64,000 bases of DNA from JAFLBI01 sp964616465. GTDB taxonomy: Bacteria > Bacteroidota > Bacteroidia > Chitinophagales > Chitinophagaceae. Location: contig CAZTTO010000002.1 of the NCBI GenBank assembly GCA_964616465.1, forward strand, positions 124,001 to 188,000. Direction: 5' to 3'. The first letter of the stretch is position 1; each line of letters begins with the position of its first letter. Shown piece after piece: positions 52,227 through 61,109 of the stretch. A model generated the notes under the pieces. It ran no database searches and was not told the DNA's origin. It worked only from the letters and a program-made list of their open reading frames with translations. The translations under genes were made by a program, and so were the position numbers.

Positions 52227-54944
52227 TTATAATTTCAAAGTTATGCCTAGCTGAAGAAACCGCTCTAATAAAGGAAAGGAACTCACATTACTTTCAAAAC
52301 CTGTAATTCTATTAAATGTAAAAGCTGATTGATTAAATAAGTTTCTGCAGGCGACAAATGTTGACAACTTTGATGACCATTGATATTTGCTATTCAAATC
52401 TGCAAAGAAAATAGTAGTTGTACTTTGTTGGTCAGGGCGGTTATGTAAAACATCAAAAACAAAATCGAAGGCGAATTTCTTTGTTGCAAACCATTCAAAT
52501 TTTGTTCTAGTTATTAAATTGATGTTCATCAATGTATTATCAGATTGATCAATTTGTTTATTTCGCTGATAAATAAGGTTTTGCCGGAAAGTAAAGGAGT
52601 TAGTTGGTGATAATTTAATCTGAAAATCAAAATTTGTATTTACAACTCTTGTTTTAAAAGATGTAAAACTTACCATATTGAATAATTCTGCACTAGTTCG
52701 ATTAACATTTACTACAACTGATCCTTTTTTCTTTAGTAATAAGCGTTCTATTCTAGTAGAAAAGGTTAAGAACCGATTATTTTGCTCAAAAATCATGTAA
52801 TTGCCAGTAAGAAATCCGATGTTGATGTTTTGATTCAATATATAAGGTACTGGGTTATTTGTATACGAGATTAAAGCATTTGCAATTAACTTAGTTTTAA
52901 TTGGATCTATGAATAAATACCCAACATTGAATGTGTAACGATTATCAATACGGAGCAATCCATTTCCTGCAGAGGCTCTGTTAACACTATTTAAAAAATT
53001 AGTATTGGTTAATTGATAATAATCTGGAAGAATTGGTAACTGAGTCACCATAGCTAAAAAATTCGACTTTGAAGTGAATTTATAATCTAGCTGAATCTTA
53101 GAAGAAAGAATAGCTGTATCTAAAATTTTATTAGTAAAAGTATATTTAAACTTTTCAAGTCCGGTATTTAAGGTTGTGCTGAATTTACTACTAAACTTTA
53201 TTATGATTTGATACTTAGCGCTGATTTTATTGATAGTACTGTGAGAATTATTCGTAAAACTTGGATGAATAAATTCATTGGGAACTAAGGTGCTCCCTAA
53301 ACTGAGTTGGTTGTTGGTATTTACCAAGATATTACTACTTTCTAGAGCAAATGATTGTATAGTTTTCTTGAGTGAAAGAGCATACTTCAAATTAAACATT
53401 GATTCATAATATCGTGAATTGAAAGATTGATAACCGCTGGAGAACTTTTCAAGGGGAACTTGCAATAATGAATCTCCTATTAGACCGTTAAATAAAAACG
53501 GATTTTTAAAATTCGCAGTATGAATATGTGCCTGGGCTAATAAGGAATGTTTATCATTAATTTTTAAAAATGTTTCTGACAATGCTTCTATATGTAAATT
53601 CCGCAATCTATTTACTTGACTACTTACAATTGAATTAATAATATTATCTTGATTATCTGTATTATCATTGAACAAAAGACGTGCTTGTACTTTGGTTTGT
53701 AGTTTAGTGGAAATTTTCCAAAATAACTCTTCGTCAAGATTAAAATAACTCAACCGTTTTTTTAATTGCTTTTGTTCTATAATCGAAATAGGGATAGAGG
53801 CTGTAAAAAAAAATGTAGAATTAGAAAATTGCTGAGTAAAATCATCTTGCAAAATAGTAACCATTGATCTTATTGACGCACCTTTAAAAAGGCTAACTTT
53901 ATTGTTAGATGTAAAGAAGGTACTATTATTTGAGAAAATTCTTTGAGGCTGTATGTTATCAGGAATATTCTCTAAAATTCTAACAGGACTAGCCGCTAAA
54001 AATGGGCGATTGGTATTAACTAATCTATCTTCAGATAAGTTAATTAAATTTTTTGCCAATAAACCTGTTGTATTTTTATTAAAATTTGATACAAATTTTT
54101 TATTCCGCACAATTGCTACATTGCTTGAATTAAACTCATAAAACTTAGTTGGCAAACCAATTCCCGCCTTTATATCGCCAAATATTCTAATCTTTTTTTG
54201 CTTATAGATTAGGTTAAGGACTGTTTGATTTGAATTCATGTTTCTATTAGTACTAATGTCATTTGTATCAACATAGTTTTCTATGACTTCAATTTTATAT
54301 AAACCACTTGTGCCTGTATTATTAATTAGTCCTTCATACCTATCATTAAACAAGTCATCTCCTTCAATTAAAACCCTTTCAATAGATTTACCATTGAACA
54401 TAATTCTACCTGATGAAGAAACATTCATACCGGGAAAACGATCTAATAGGCTCTTAATATTTTCCTCATTACCTTTTTCGTATTTACCAACCACGAACCT
54501 AGTTGTATCTCCACGTCTTGTAATATCCATCTCCGATGTAACTTTTACTGGTGGCAAATCTTCTGACTGAGGTTGTAAAATAATTATATATTCATCTTGT
54601 ATATTCTTATACAGCAATACATTTTTAGATTCGAAATTGATGTGACTTATTTGTAAAATGGACCCATCTTTAAATGCGGAATCTATCTTTACTTTAAATT
54701 TTCCGTTATTGTCAGTAATATCAAAAGCAAGAATTAATTTGGAGCTATCATTCTGAAGAATTTTTGCAGTGGCTCCTACTATACTTTTATTACTTGTATC
54801 CCTAACTGTACCATTAATAATAACAGATTGTCCATTCGCAATAGTAATTCCTAAAAGGAATAACAAAATGGAATGGACAATTATAAACTTTTTATAAAAC
54901 AGCCTAGTGACAGATAAAGAATCGTTGGAAGTTATATTCAGCAA
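52227..54944 (-). CDS. Outer-membrane beta-barrel protein with carboxypeptidase-regulatory-like domain
   Basis: 905 aa. The N-terminus is hydrophobic (residues 18-39), ending near ANGQS. A CarboxypepD_reg-like domain follows (about 40-130: INGTVRDTSNKSIVGATAKIL), then a plug-like segment with FPGMNVSSSGRIMFNGKSIERVLIEGDDLF (about 165-200) resembling TonB-receptor plugs, then a long strand-rich barrel to the end, ending in LGITLKL. No classical SusC TonB box was identified. It is usually found beside GLPGLI-family proteins, as here with the 54975 gene 30 bases upstream. It probably imports or processes something at the outer membrane. Confidence 0.85.
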   Translation of the reverse strand: MLNITSNDSLSVTRLFYKKFIIVHSILLFLLGITIANGQSVIINGTVRDTSNKSIVGATAKILQNDSSKLILAFDITDNNGKFKVKIDSAFKDGSILQISHINFESKNVLLYKNIQDEYIIILQPQSEDLPPVKVTSEMDITRRGDTTRFVVGKYEKGNEENIKSLLDRFPGMNVSSSGRIMFNGKSIERVLIEGDDLFNDRYEGLINNTGTSGLYKIEVIENYVDTNDISTNRNMNSNQTVLNLIYKQKKIRIFGDIKAGIGLPTKFYEFNSSNVAIVRNKKFVSNFNKNTTGLLAKNLINLSEDRLVNTNRPFLAASPVRILENIPDNIQPQRIFSNNSTFFTSNNKVSLFKGASIRSMVTILQDDFTQQFSNSTFFFTASIPISIIEQKQLKKRLSYFNLDEELFWKISTKLQTKVQARLLFNDNTDNQDNIINSIVSSQVNRLRNLHIEALSETFLKINDKHSLLAQAHIHTANFKNPFLFNGLIGDSLLQVPLEKFSSGYQSFNSRYYESMFNLKYALSLKKTIQSFALESSNILVNTNNQLSLGSTLVPNEFIHPSFTNNSHSTINKISAKYQIIIKFSSKFSTTLNTGLEKFKYTFTNKILDTAILSSKIQLDYKFTSKSNFLAMVTQLPILPDYYQLTNTNFLNSVNRASAGNGLLRIDNRYTFNVGYLFIDPIKTKLIANALISYTNNPVPYILNQNINIGFLTGNYMIFEQNNRFLTFSTRIERLLLKKKGSVVVNVNRTSAELFNMVSFTSFKTRVVNTNFDFQIKLSPTNSFTFRQNLIYQRNKQIDQSDNTLMNINLITRTKFEWFATKKFAFDFVFDVLHNRPDQQSTTTIFFADLNSKYQWSSKLSTFVACRNLFNQSAFTFNRITGFESNVSSFPLLERFLQLGITLKL

Positions 54945-54974
54945 GATGAAATAATTACTTAAAATTTTATTGCG

Positions 54975-55745
54975 CTAATTATCTTTTTTATTTTGCAAAT
55001 TTTGTAGCGTGTTCATTAACTGCATGGCTTCCGCATTCTGCTTCTCTACTATTTTAGAATTCTCTTGTTTACTTATTCTTTTTGCAACTGCGGGTTCCTT
55101 AGGTTTAGAATTTGCATCAATTGGATAAATAATATTAACAGCCTCAAACCTAATCCTCTTATCACTGTCTTCAACAAGCAATATCATACCGGGGAGACCT
55201 CTAAAATTACGTGGACCACCCGTATAGCCCAATTCTTGTGTAAACCATGCATAATAGGTTACACCTTTGAATACAGTAAGTGCCTTTTGGCATTTAAATT
55301 GATGGATAGTCATATTCTCAGGTAACAATGTCCATGCTGACATGTCAACTAAAGTATCTTCGAAGAAATATTGTTCTGGCAGATTGCGTTTTGGAGGATA
55401 GTGTCTTAAAATATTACTTCCATTATCCCGAAATAAGTGACTAGCGGTTTCGAAAGTTATTTTATTAAGATAGTCTCTGTGATTTCGATATGCTTCTTTA
55501 TAAGTAATTGAATCGCTCGTTTTTAATTTTTGACCATTTTCAAAAAAAACTGGAAACTCCCCTGTTTCATAATACATACTGCTTCTAACAGATAATTTAT
55601 TCTTATCATACCATTGCTCAGAAATATGTGCAATTTTATCAATCGAAGGGGCTGAATATGTATGGAACTTAATATATAAATCGCCCTTTTGTGCCTGTAG
55701 TTTTACGGTCAATAATATGATAATAAATGTAAATGCTGTTCTCAT
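54975..55745 (-). CDS. GLPGLI family protein
   Basis: 256 aa. Signal peptide MRTAFTFIIILLTVKLQAQ. The family-defining motif appears as RGLPGMILLVED (about 187-198), preceded by YAWFTQELGYTGGPRNF. The tail (about 215-256) is charged and Gln/Asn-rich (KRISKQENSKIVEKQNAEAMQLMN). GLPGLI proteins are secreted Bacteroidota proteins of unknown function, nearly always next to an outer-membrane barrel protein. Gene order and spacing suggest an operon with the 52227 gene. Confidence 0.9.
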   Translation of the reverse strand: MRTAFTFIIILLTVKLQAQKGDLYIKFHTYSAPSIDKIAHISEQWYDKNKLSVRSSMYYETGEFPVFFENGQKLKTSDSITYKEAYRNHRDYLNKITFETASHLFRDNGSNILRHYPPKRNLPEQYFFEDTLVDMSAWTLLPENMTIHQFKCQKALTVFKGVTYYAWFTQELGYTGGPRNFRGLPGMILLVEDSDKRIRFEAVNIIYPIDANSKPKEPAVAKRISKQENSKIVEKQNAEAMQLMNTLQNLQNKKDN

Positions 55746-55862
55746 ATTGAAATATCTGTTATTCTATGGTTAGACTGTAGTGTTTGTTAGTAAGTTCTAA
55801 TTTACAAATAAAAACTATCATTTGAAATCAAACTTTAATTTTATTGCAATGAAATTCGACTG

Positions 55863-56141
55863 TTAAGGATAGGGAAGTCCCAATGGAGCATCCGGACATC
55901 TATTTCCTGATTCCCAAAAACTGCTATTTGCGATAGCACCTGTTTCACAATTATACATTACTGTGAAATAACCAATATTAATTTCTTGCTGATTAGGGCA
56001 GGTGATATTTATTGGAGTCTTTTTTTCGCACAATTGTTGAGAAATTGTTTTTTTCTGCATTTTAAAATTCGAAAAAGAAGAAAAAATAAACAAACTTGAT
56101 ATTGATACCAAAAACAAATTGAATTTAGAGATAATTTTCAT
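55863..56141 (-). CDS. Small secreted Cys-containing protein, paralogue 1
   Basis: 92 aa. Signal-like N-terminus MKIISKFNLFLVSISSLFIFSS. The mature part contains QKKTISQQLCEKKTPI, then CPNQ, YNCETGAIAN and GNRCPDAPLGLPYP, so four Cys occur in a fixed spacing. It shares with the gene at 56282 the elements KKxISQQLC, NxxCPN, IGxFTxxYNCET and a C-terminal LPYP. No known family is recognised. Being small, secreted, paralogous and adjacent to a beta-barrel/GLPGLI pair, it could be a cargo or ligand. Confidence 0.65.
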   Translation of the reverse strand: MKIISKFNLFLVSISSLFIFSSFSNFKMQKKTISQQLCEKKTPINITCPNQQEINIGYFTVMYNCETGAIANSSFWESGNRCPDAPLGLPYP

Positions 56142-56281
56142 TTTAATGGTTTTGTTTGATTTGTGAAATTATTTCGAGCGACTTCATTAAACAGATTTTG
56201 ATGACAGTGTTTTTTTGGGGGGGTAAATGATTATAATATAAAAAATTTTATTTTATACACTATTAATCATATTTTTCTTTG

Positions 56282-56554
56282 TTAAGGATAAGGTAACTCA
56301 AGAGGCGAATCGCCTCCACACCCGTTATTTGTTCTATAAAAATCTGTATTAACAATTTGCATTGTTTCACAATTATAGCTCGCTGTAAATATACCAATTA
56401 TGATTTGAGTGCCGTTAGGACATTCTCCCATAATATTTGTTTTGGAATGACATAATTGCTGTGAAATAGATTTTTTTCTCACCACATTATGTCCAAAATT
56501 ACATAAAGGGATTGCTAAGCACAGGATTGTAGTTGCAAGTATTGTTTTTTTCAT
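56282..56554 (-). CDS. Small secreted Cys-containing protein, paralogue 2
   Basis: 90 aa. Signal peptide MKKTILATTILCLAIPLCNFG. The same skeleton as paralogue 1: RKKSISQQLCHSKTNI, CPNGTQIIIGIFTASYNCET, a fourth Cys in NNGCGG, and LELPYP. The conserved Cys spacing and identical tail suggest disulfide-bonded peptides of the same kind. Downstream of it lies the barrel/GLPGLI operon, and upstream a NarL-type regulator gene on the same strand. Confidence 0.65.
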   Translation of the reverse strand: MKKTILATTILCLAIPLCNFGHNVVRKKSISQQLCHSKTNIMGECPNGTQIIIGIFTASYNCETMQIVNTDFYRTNNGCGGDSPLELPYP

Positions 56555-56595
56555 TTTTTAAAATTTCATTCAAAATAAAAATGGGTCACTTAGTT

Positions 56596-56621
56596 AAAAA
56601 ACAGGAAAATTCCTGTTTTTT
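56596..56621 (-). terminator. Rho-independent terminator after the NarL-type regulator
   Basis: AAAAAACAGGA (56596-56606) pairs with TCCTGTTTTTT (56611-56621) around a 4-base loop, and the minus-strand transcript continues into a U-rich stretch. It is about 36 bases past the regulator stop. It would also work leftward-to-rightward. Confidence 0.75.
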
Positions 56622-56656
56622 ATTTCCTCAATTTTTACTAAAGAGGAAACAAAAAA

Positions 56657-57304
56657 CTATACTAACCACCTTTGCCTTTCCCAAAAAATATGTTTAATCG
56701 CAAACTTTACAAGGCTTGATCGACTTTTCACATTTAGTTTATCACACAACTTACTTCTATAACCATCAATTGTTTTAATACTTAAATTCATAACTTCTGC
56801 AATATTTTCATATGTATAATCACTACAAATTAATTCTAAGAATTTTAATTCGTTTTCTGAAAGGTCGGTCATTAAATCTTGGGTATAAGTTTCTGATATT
56901 GCATCTAATATCCATTTAGATTGATAAGAACCATTCTTAAGAACATTATCAATAGCAGTAATTATATCTTCTACTTCATCTGCTTTACTTATTAATGAAG
57001 AACAACCCAATTGAATGCACTTTTGTACAGTTAAAATATCAGTAAAGGCTGTAATGATTATAACTTTTTGATTTTTATTCTCCCTTTTTATTGCTTTTAA
57101 ACATTCAAATCCATTTATTCCTGGCAAACTCAAATCTAGCAGGATTACATCAAAAATTTCTTTTGAATAATGATTTAAGTATTTTCTTGCATCTCTAAAC
57201 GAAATAATAAAAGATTTTATATAACTTTTTTTGATCAAAGACTCTAGCGCGTCACTAAATAACTTATGATCGTCAATTATTGCAAATTTTATAGTACTAT
57301 TCAT
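56657..57304 (-). CDS. NarL/FixJ-type response regulator
   Basis: 215 aa. Receiver domain (1 to about 125): FAIIDDHKLF with the acidic pair, phosphoacceptor Asp in VILLDLSLPGING (about 57), Thr in IITAFTD, Lys in ISKADE. The LuxR helix-turn-helix (about 148-210) includes LSENELKFLELI and NLSIKTIDGYRSKLCDKLNVKSRS. It needs a HisKA_3-type kinase, and none is adjacent; the large kinase at 17645 is a possible but distant partner. A hairpin terminator follows. Confidence 0.93.
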   Translation of the reverse strand: MNSTIKFAIIDDHKLFSDALESLIKKSYIKSFIISFRDARKYLNHYSKEIFDVILLDLSLPGINGFECLKAIKRENKNQKVIIITAFTDILTVQKCIQLGCSSLISKADEVEDIITAIDNVLKNGSYQSKWILDAISETYTQDLMTDLSENELKFLELICSDYTYENIAEVMNLSIKTIDGYRSKLCDKLNVKSRSSLVKFAIKHIFWERQRWLV

Positions 57305-57506
57305 TTTTAACCTATTATTTTTTGAAATACGTTTATTTGAACATCTCTAGATTTTTAGCGTTTGATGTTTTTAAAACAAACAATAATTATGGAACTTCAT
57401 TCATAAAATTTATAGATATGAAATCAAATCACTTGATTACCTATATTTTACTTTTATTTCTAGTCTTGAATTGGTCTGAGCTTTCTTTTTTATCCTACAT
57501 AAAGTA

Positions 57507-57917
57507 TCAATTCGACTTTTTATAAAATCGATATCTTATTCCCCAACTGCCCCTTAATAAACTCTCTTCTCCAATTATTGGCGTAAGTTCAATATGAAAT
57601 CCAAATTGCTTTGTTGATAATGGATAAACATTTAAACCTAATGGTACTACTATTCCAGAAAAACCATTTACCCTTGCTCCAATGCCAGCATAAAAATCGT
57701 ATTCCTGCTTCTTAGATAGATCGTAAGTCAAAATGCCTTCTATAGACAAAGCATCAAAATAATTATCAGTACCCACCCGAATTTCGGGCCTTAGTTTATT
57801 TTTAATTTCATAATTCACTCCAACAAAAGGAAGATTAGATTGATGAAAACTGACACCAAATTGTGCAAAGAGTATAGAGGGAGAAAAAATAAACAGCAAC
57901 ATTAAAATTCGTTTCAT
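57507..57917 (-). CDS. Small outer-membrane-like beta-strand protein
   Basis: 136 aa. Signal peptide MKRILMLLFIFSPSILFAQ. The mature domain consists of successive amphipathic strands (YEIKNKLRPEIRVGT, YDFYAGIGARVNGF, FGFHIELTPIIG, GSWGIRYRF) ending in RFYKKSN, typical of eight-stranded barrels. Aromatic C-terminal residues support outer-membrane location. Function unknown. Monocistronic, transcribed away from the glutathione peroxidase gene. Confidence 0.72.
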   Translation of the reverse strand: MKRILMLLFIFSPSILFAQFGVSFHQSNLPFVGVNYEIKNKLRPEIRVGTDNYFDALSIEGILTYDLSKKQEYDFYAGIGARVNGFSGIVVPLGLNVYPLSTKQFGFHIELTPIIGEESLLRGSWGIRYRFYKKSN

Positions 57918-58369
57918 AAAACTTTTTAAGAATTGTTTTCAACCTTATTTTTAGATACACTTTTTTATGTGCAGAGAAACTACATAATTGAACATAAAAT
58001 TTTTTCTTGAGTTTTGAACCCATTAATCTTTGCACTCACTAGCAACAACCACTTTTTACATTCATACCCTAACAGGTTAAACTCGTAAATAAAAATAATG
58101 CAATAAGACTTATTCAAAAAAAATTATGCCTGATTAAATATTAGAAAAATCATATCGTTTGGTTAAAATTGTAACCCTTTAATTGCTTAGAAAAGAGGTT
58201 TATGAAAAATGTAATATTTCCAACTACAAAATCTCTTCATTTCATGTCTAGTTATTCAGGCTAAAAAAAACAACTATAGATGGATTGAATTAACAACTGA
58301 TATTCAAATACGTCCTTAGTCCAGAAACAATCAATACCTTTATCTTTAAGAAACCCCACCCAACTTACC
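57918..58369. other. 452-base stretch without a supported gene
   Basis: A+T-rich spacer between divergent genes. It contains TTAATCTTTGCAC (58022-58034), resembling a promoter core with one extra base, but no open frame of note, no stable hairpin followed by U run, and no tRNA-like fold that I could recognise. Confidence 0.5.
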
Positions 58370-59062
58370 ATGCATATAGGAAAGCTTTTTGGCGTGAACA
58401 TTTTATGGATCATAGGCGTTGCTATCATTGGAATTTTAGCTGTTTCCTTTGTCATTACTAAACCTAATAACATGACCTTTCGCCAATCTTTACTTCAAAA
58501 ATTATATCCCGTTATTATGTGGGCGGGCAAAATGGGTTTGGGTAAAACTGATATTCAGGAAAAACAACCTGCAATAGCTCCACCTGTTAGTCCCTTTACA
58601 ATTTCGTTTGCTAATCATACCGGCGAACAAGTATCGCTTGCTTCTTTTCGTGGTAAAAAAATTATGGTAGTGAATACTGCAAGCGATTGTGGTTACACAG
58701 GACAATATGCAGAACTAGAACAATTGCACCAACAGGCTGGCGACAAGTTGGTGATTTTAGCTTTCCCTGCAAACGACTTCAAAGAACAAGAAAGCGGAAC
58801 GGATCAAGAAATTCAAAATTTTTGTCAGGTTAACTATGGACTTTCTTTTCCCGTTATGAAAAAAACATCGGTGGTGCAAGGCAACCAACAAGCTGCCCTT
58901 TTTAAATGGCTGAGCAATCCACAAGAAAACGGCTGGTGCCAACAACAACCTGTTTGGAATTTTTGTAAGTACATCATTAATGAGGAAGGTCAACTCACAC
59001 ACTTCTTTTCGCAGAAAGTTTCACCTCTCCATGAATCAGTCCTTAAAGCAATTGCACTATGA
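58370..59062 (+). CDS. Membrane-anchored glutathione peroxidase-like protein
   Basis: 230 aa. An N-terminal hydrophobic helix (about 10-30, NILWIIGVAIIGILAVSFVI) precedes a linker and a GPx domain (about 75-228). The peroxidatic Cys is in NTASDCGYTGQY. FPANDFKEQESG replaces the usual FPCNQFGxQEPG, and the resolving-site Trp/Asn occur as WNFCKYII. These thioredoxin-dependent enzymes reduce peroxides. If the helix is real, the domain faces the periplasm; a start at the ATG at 58472 would remove it. It overlaps the next gene by 4 bases (ATGA). Confidence 0.87.
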   Translation: MHIGKLFGVNILWIIGVAIIGILAVSFVITKPNNMTFRQSLLQKLYPVIMWAGKMGLGKTDIQEKQPAIAPPVSPFTISFANHTGEQVSLASFRGKKIMVVNTASDCGYTGQYAELEQLHQQAGDKLVILAFPANDFKEQESGTDQEIQNFCQVNYGLSFPVMKKTSVVQGNQQAALFKWLSNPQENGWCQQQPVWNFCKYIINEEGQLTHFFSQKVSPLHESVLKAIAL

Positions 59063-59739
59063 GAGCCGCTGTAATTGGAGCTACCGGACTAATAGGTTAC
59101 GAACTGGTTCAACAACTAAGTCAAGACAGCTTTTATACAGCCATTACCGCACTGGTTAGAAAACCGGGCAATTTTCATGCACCATCTATTCAAGAAGTTG
59201 TAGTTGATTTTTCTAATGATACAAGTTTAAAGCAACACTTACATGTAGACATCTTATTTATATGCATGGGTACAACCATAAAAAAAGCAGGTAGTAAAGC
59301 AGCATTTGAACAGGCAGACTTAACTATTCCGCTACGTTGTGCAAGCTTAGCCCATGAACTAGGTTGTACACAATTGGTTGTAATATCTTCTGTAGGCGCA
59401 CGTGCCGAAAGCAATAATTTTTATTTGCAAGTAAAAGGACGATTAGAGCAGTCGTTGACCCATCTGCAATGTAATTCGCTGCATATTTTTCAACCTTCGC
59501 TTTTAATGGGACCGCGCAAGGAACTTCGCATTGGAGAAAAAATAGCAAGCTACCTCGTTCCACTTACAGATCTTTTTTGCAAAGGTGCTTTGCAACAATA
59601 CCATTCTATGCCTTACCGTACACTTGCGGCTGCAATGCGAGAAGCGCCAAAACAAAATCATAGTCGGTTAGCGCGCTACACCTATTTATCCATTCTACAA
59701 CTTGCTCAACAGCACAAAGTTTCTTCAGCAAAAATCTGA
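59059..59739 (+). CDS. NAD(P)H-binding protein (HTATIP2/atypical SDR-like)
   Basis: 226 aa. N-terminal VIGATGLIGYELVQQL (about 5-20) is the glycine-rich nucleotide site of atypical SDRs; IFICMGTTIKKAGSK and VVISSVGARAESNNFYLQVKGRLEQ carry the Ser and Lys region without the canonical YxxxK, as in TIP30/HTATIP2-like proteins. The C-terminal part includes QPSLLMGPRKELRIGE. Substrate unknown. Translationally coupled to the glutathione peroxidase, perhaps linked to redox stress. The 3' end overlaps the convergent ThiY-like gene by 15 bases. Confidence 0.87.
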   Translation: MRAAVIGATGLIGYELVQQLSQDSFYTAITALVRKPGNFHAPSIQEVVVDFSNDTSLKQHLHVDILFICMGTTIKKAGSKAAFEQADLTIPLRCASLAHELGCTQLVVISSVGARAESNNFYLQVKGRLEQSLTHLQCNSLHIFQPSLLMGPRKELRIGEKIASYLVPLTDLFCKGALQQYHSMPYRTLAAAMREAPKQNHSRLARYTYLSILQLAQQHKVSSAKI

Positions 59740-60618
59740 AGCCTTCCATGGTTTGTTTTCCAACTGCATGTTATACAACCAATCAAGAAATTGCTGCACC
59801 CTATCCATATCCATCTTCCCCCAGCTTGCTTCATTACCCAATGCCGGAACAGTTGCTTTAATACTCGCTTCCAAAAACTGTACATCACGATCTGCTACTG
59901 GCACATGTTTAAGTAATATAGAGGCTGCTTCTGCAGGATCCTGGGCCGCTGCATAAAACCCTTTTTTAGTAACCTCCATAAATTGTTGCCACAGGTCCGA
60001 TCGCTCTTGTAATTGTACTTGTGTAGTTGCTAAGATGGGCGAATATCCATAAGGAATATTATAATCTTTTAATCGGAATGAACGCAAGCCTATTCCTTGT
60101 TGCGCTGCTTGCACACCTTCCCAATTTTCAAAAATCCATGTAGCAGTTGCATTGCCTTCTAAAAGGGTATTCCAAATACCCAGCTTATTGGGATAAATAA
60201 TTTCGAGATTACCTGAGCCACCATCTGCTTGTACCATTGCCTTCACTATACCATCTTCATAGCGTGCTTTGTAAGATGCATAGCTACACCCATCGAGTTG
60301 TTTGGGTGTTTGCACCGGTCCCGATGCCAATACCACAACAGCACTAAGGTCTTCTTGAAACAATGTTCCCAAAGCACGTAAATCTACTGGATCCTGTTTA
60401 ACACGATAACTGATTAAACTTTCGAATGGACAAAGTGCAACATCTGCTGCTCCCAGTTCTACCTTTTTTGCTGGTGTTGTTGCATATCCATCCGCTGCAG
60501 GATCTAATACTTGTAGATCAATTCCCACTTCTTGATACCATCCTTTGTGCTGTGCAACGAAAAAGCCAATGTGATTGCTGTTGGGTGTCCAATCAAGCGC
60601 TAGTTTACATAGTTCCAT
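59725..60618 (-). CDS. ThiY/NMT1-like substrate-binding protein without signal peptide
   Basis: 297 aa from the ATG at 60618 (MELCKLALDWTPNSNH); the frame to 60657 adds a non-hydrophobic 13 residues. LALDWTPNSNHIGFFVAQHKGWYQEVGIDLQVL is the hallmark start of ThiY/NMT1 (THI5-like) proteins, which bind the thiamine precursor HMP or related pyrimidines. There is no signal peptide or lipobox, and no ABC permease or ATPase gene is nearby. The Lys-His pair and CCCFC motif of yeast THI5 are absent (GAADVALCPFESLIS), so it is unlikely to make HMP itself. It may be a cytosolic ligand-binding protein. Confidence 0.82.
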   Translation of the reverse strand: MELCKLALDWTPNSNHIGFFVAQHKGWYQEVGIDLQVLDPAADGYATTPAKKVELGAADVALCPFESLISYRVKQDPVDLRALGTLFQEDLSAVVVLASGPVQTPKQLDGCSYASYKARYEDGIVKAMVQADGGSGNLEIIYPNKLGIWNTLLEGNATATWIFENWEGVQAAQQGIGLRSFRLKDYNIPYGYSPILATTQVQLQERSDLWQQFMEVTKKGFYAAAQDPAEAASILLKHVPVADRDVQFLEASIKATVPALGNEASWGKMDMDRVQQFLDWLYNMQLENKPWKASDFC

Positions 60619-60679
60619 GCAAGCGATTTTAGTGTGCGCAAAACTATAGGAAGGCAAATTTTACCGCAGGGATAATTTA

Positions 60680-61021
60680 TCACTGTTGGTTGTATTGAAA
60701 GAGCTCTCCCAAATCAACCCGATATACCAATTGCTGTTGACCCCTGTATAACATGAGCGCCGTTGTGGGTGCATCGGCCACCTGCCTGTCAACAAAAACC
60801 AAGGAAGAAGAGGCTGAAAAGGAAAGGGTAGCCTCCCATTGTGGTAGTTGTTGCAATAAACGATGGTGTACTTCGGCCAGCGAACCCCTGCTGTGCAAGC
60901 AAAAATTGCGGATATACCTTGTAAGCAGTTCTTCTACCTGCTCCTCTGCAGAAAACGAAACCAACACTTGCGGCAACTGGGCCGGCATACAGCGTGCCCA
61001 TATCTGGTATTCTTGTGTCAT
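60680..61021 (-). CDS. Hypothetical protein divergent from umuD
   Basis: 113 aa, no signal peptide. It has a Gln-rich helical middle (VEELLTRYIRNFCLHSRGSLAEVHHRLLQQLPQWE) and a short beta-strand end (ALMLYRGQQQLVYRVDLG). I do not recognise a family. It starts 89 bases from umuD on the opposite strand, and the space between holds the inverted repeat, so co-regulation with the mutagenesis operon is conceivable. The frame is more plausible than the opposite-strand frame, which is only the upstream extension of umuD. Confidence 0.55.
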   Translation of the reverse strand: MTQEYQIWARCMPAQLPQVLVSFSAEEQVEELLTRYIRNFCLHSRGSLAEVHHRLLQQLPQWEATLSFSASSSLVFVDRQVADAPTTALMLYRGQQQLVYRVDLGELFQYNQQ

Positions 61022-61063
61022 ACAATTGCGTTTTTTAATGGCCTTGGGTTCAACTAATTTTTG

Positions 61064-61079
61064 TAGTATAAAAATACTA
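61064..61079. promoter_or_regulatory. Inverted repeat upstream of umuD (possible operator)
   Basis: TAGTAT-AAAA-ATACTA is a perfect 6+6 palindrome 31 bases before the umuD ATG, placed where a repressor would block transcription. A TAATTTTTG element (one base longer than TAnnTTTG) lies just upstream at 61055-61063. TTTTAGCAAAA at 61084-61094 is shared with the recA upstream region. Confidence 0.5.
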
Positions 61080-61109
61080 ATTATTTTAGCAAAAGTAAAA
61101 TCTTTTTAT

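Noticed and set aside
57322..57525. Small plus-strand frame (67 codons; inner ATG at 57421 gives a hydrophobic 35-residue peptide)
   Set aside because: It overlaps the end of the beta-strand protein gene, has no promoter or ribosome site, and its hydrophobicity follows from local A+T-richness.
60753..61109. Upstream extension of the umuD frame
   Set aside because: The extension has no UmuD-like residues, runs opposite to the 60680 gene, and the palindrome and promoter-like element lie after it.
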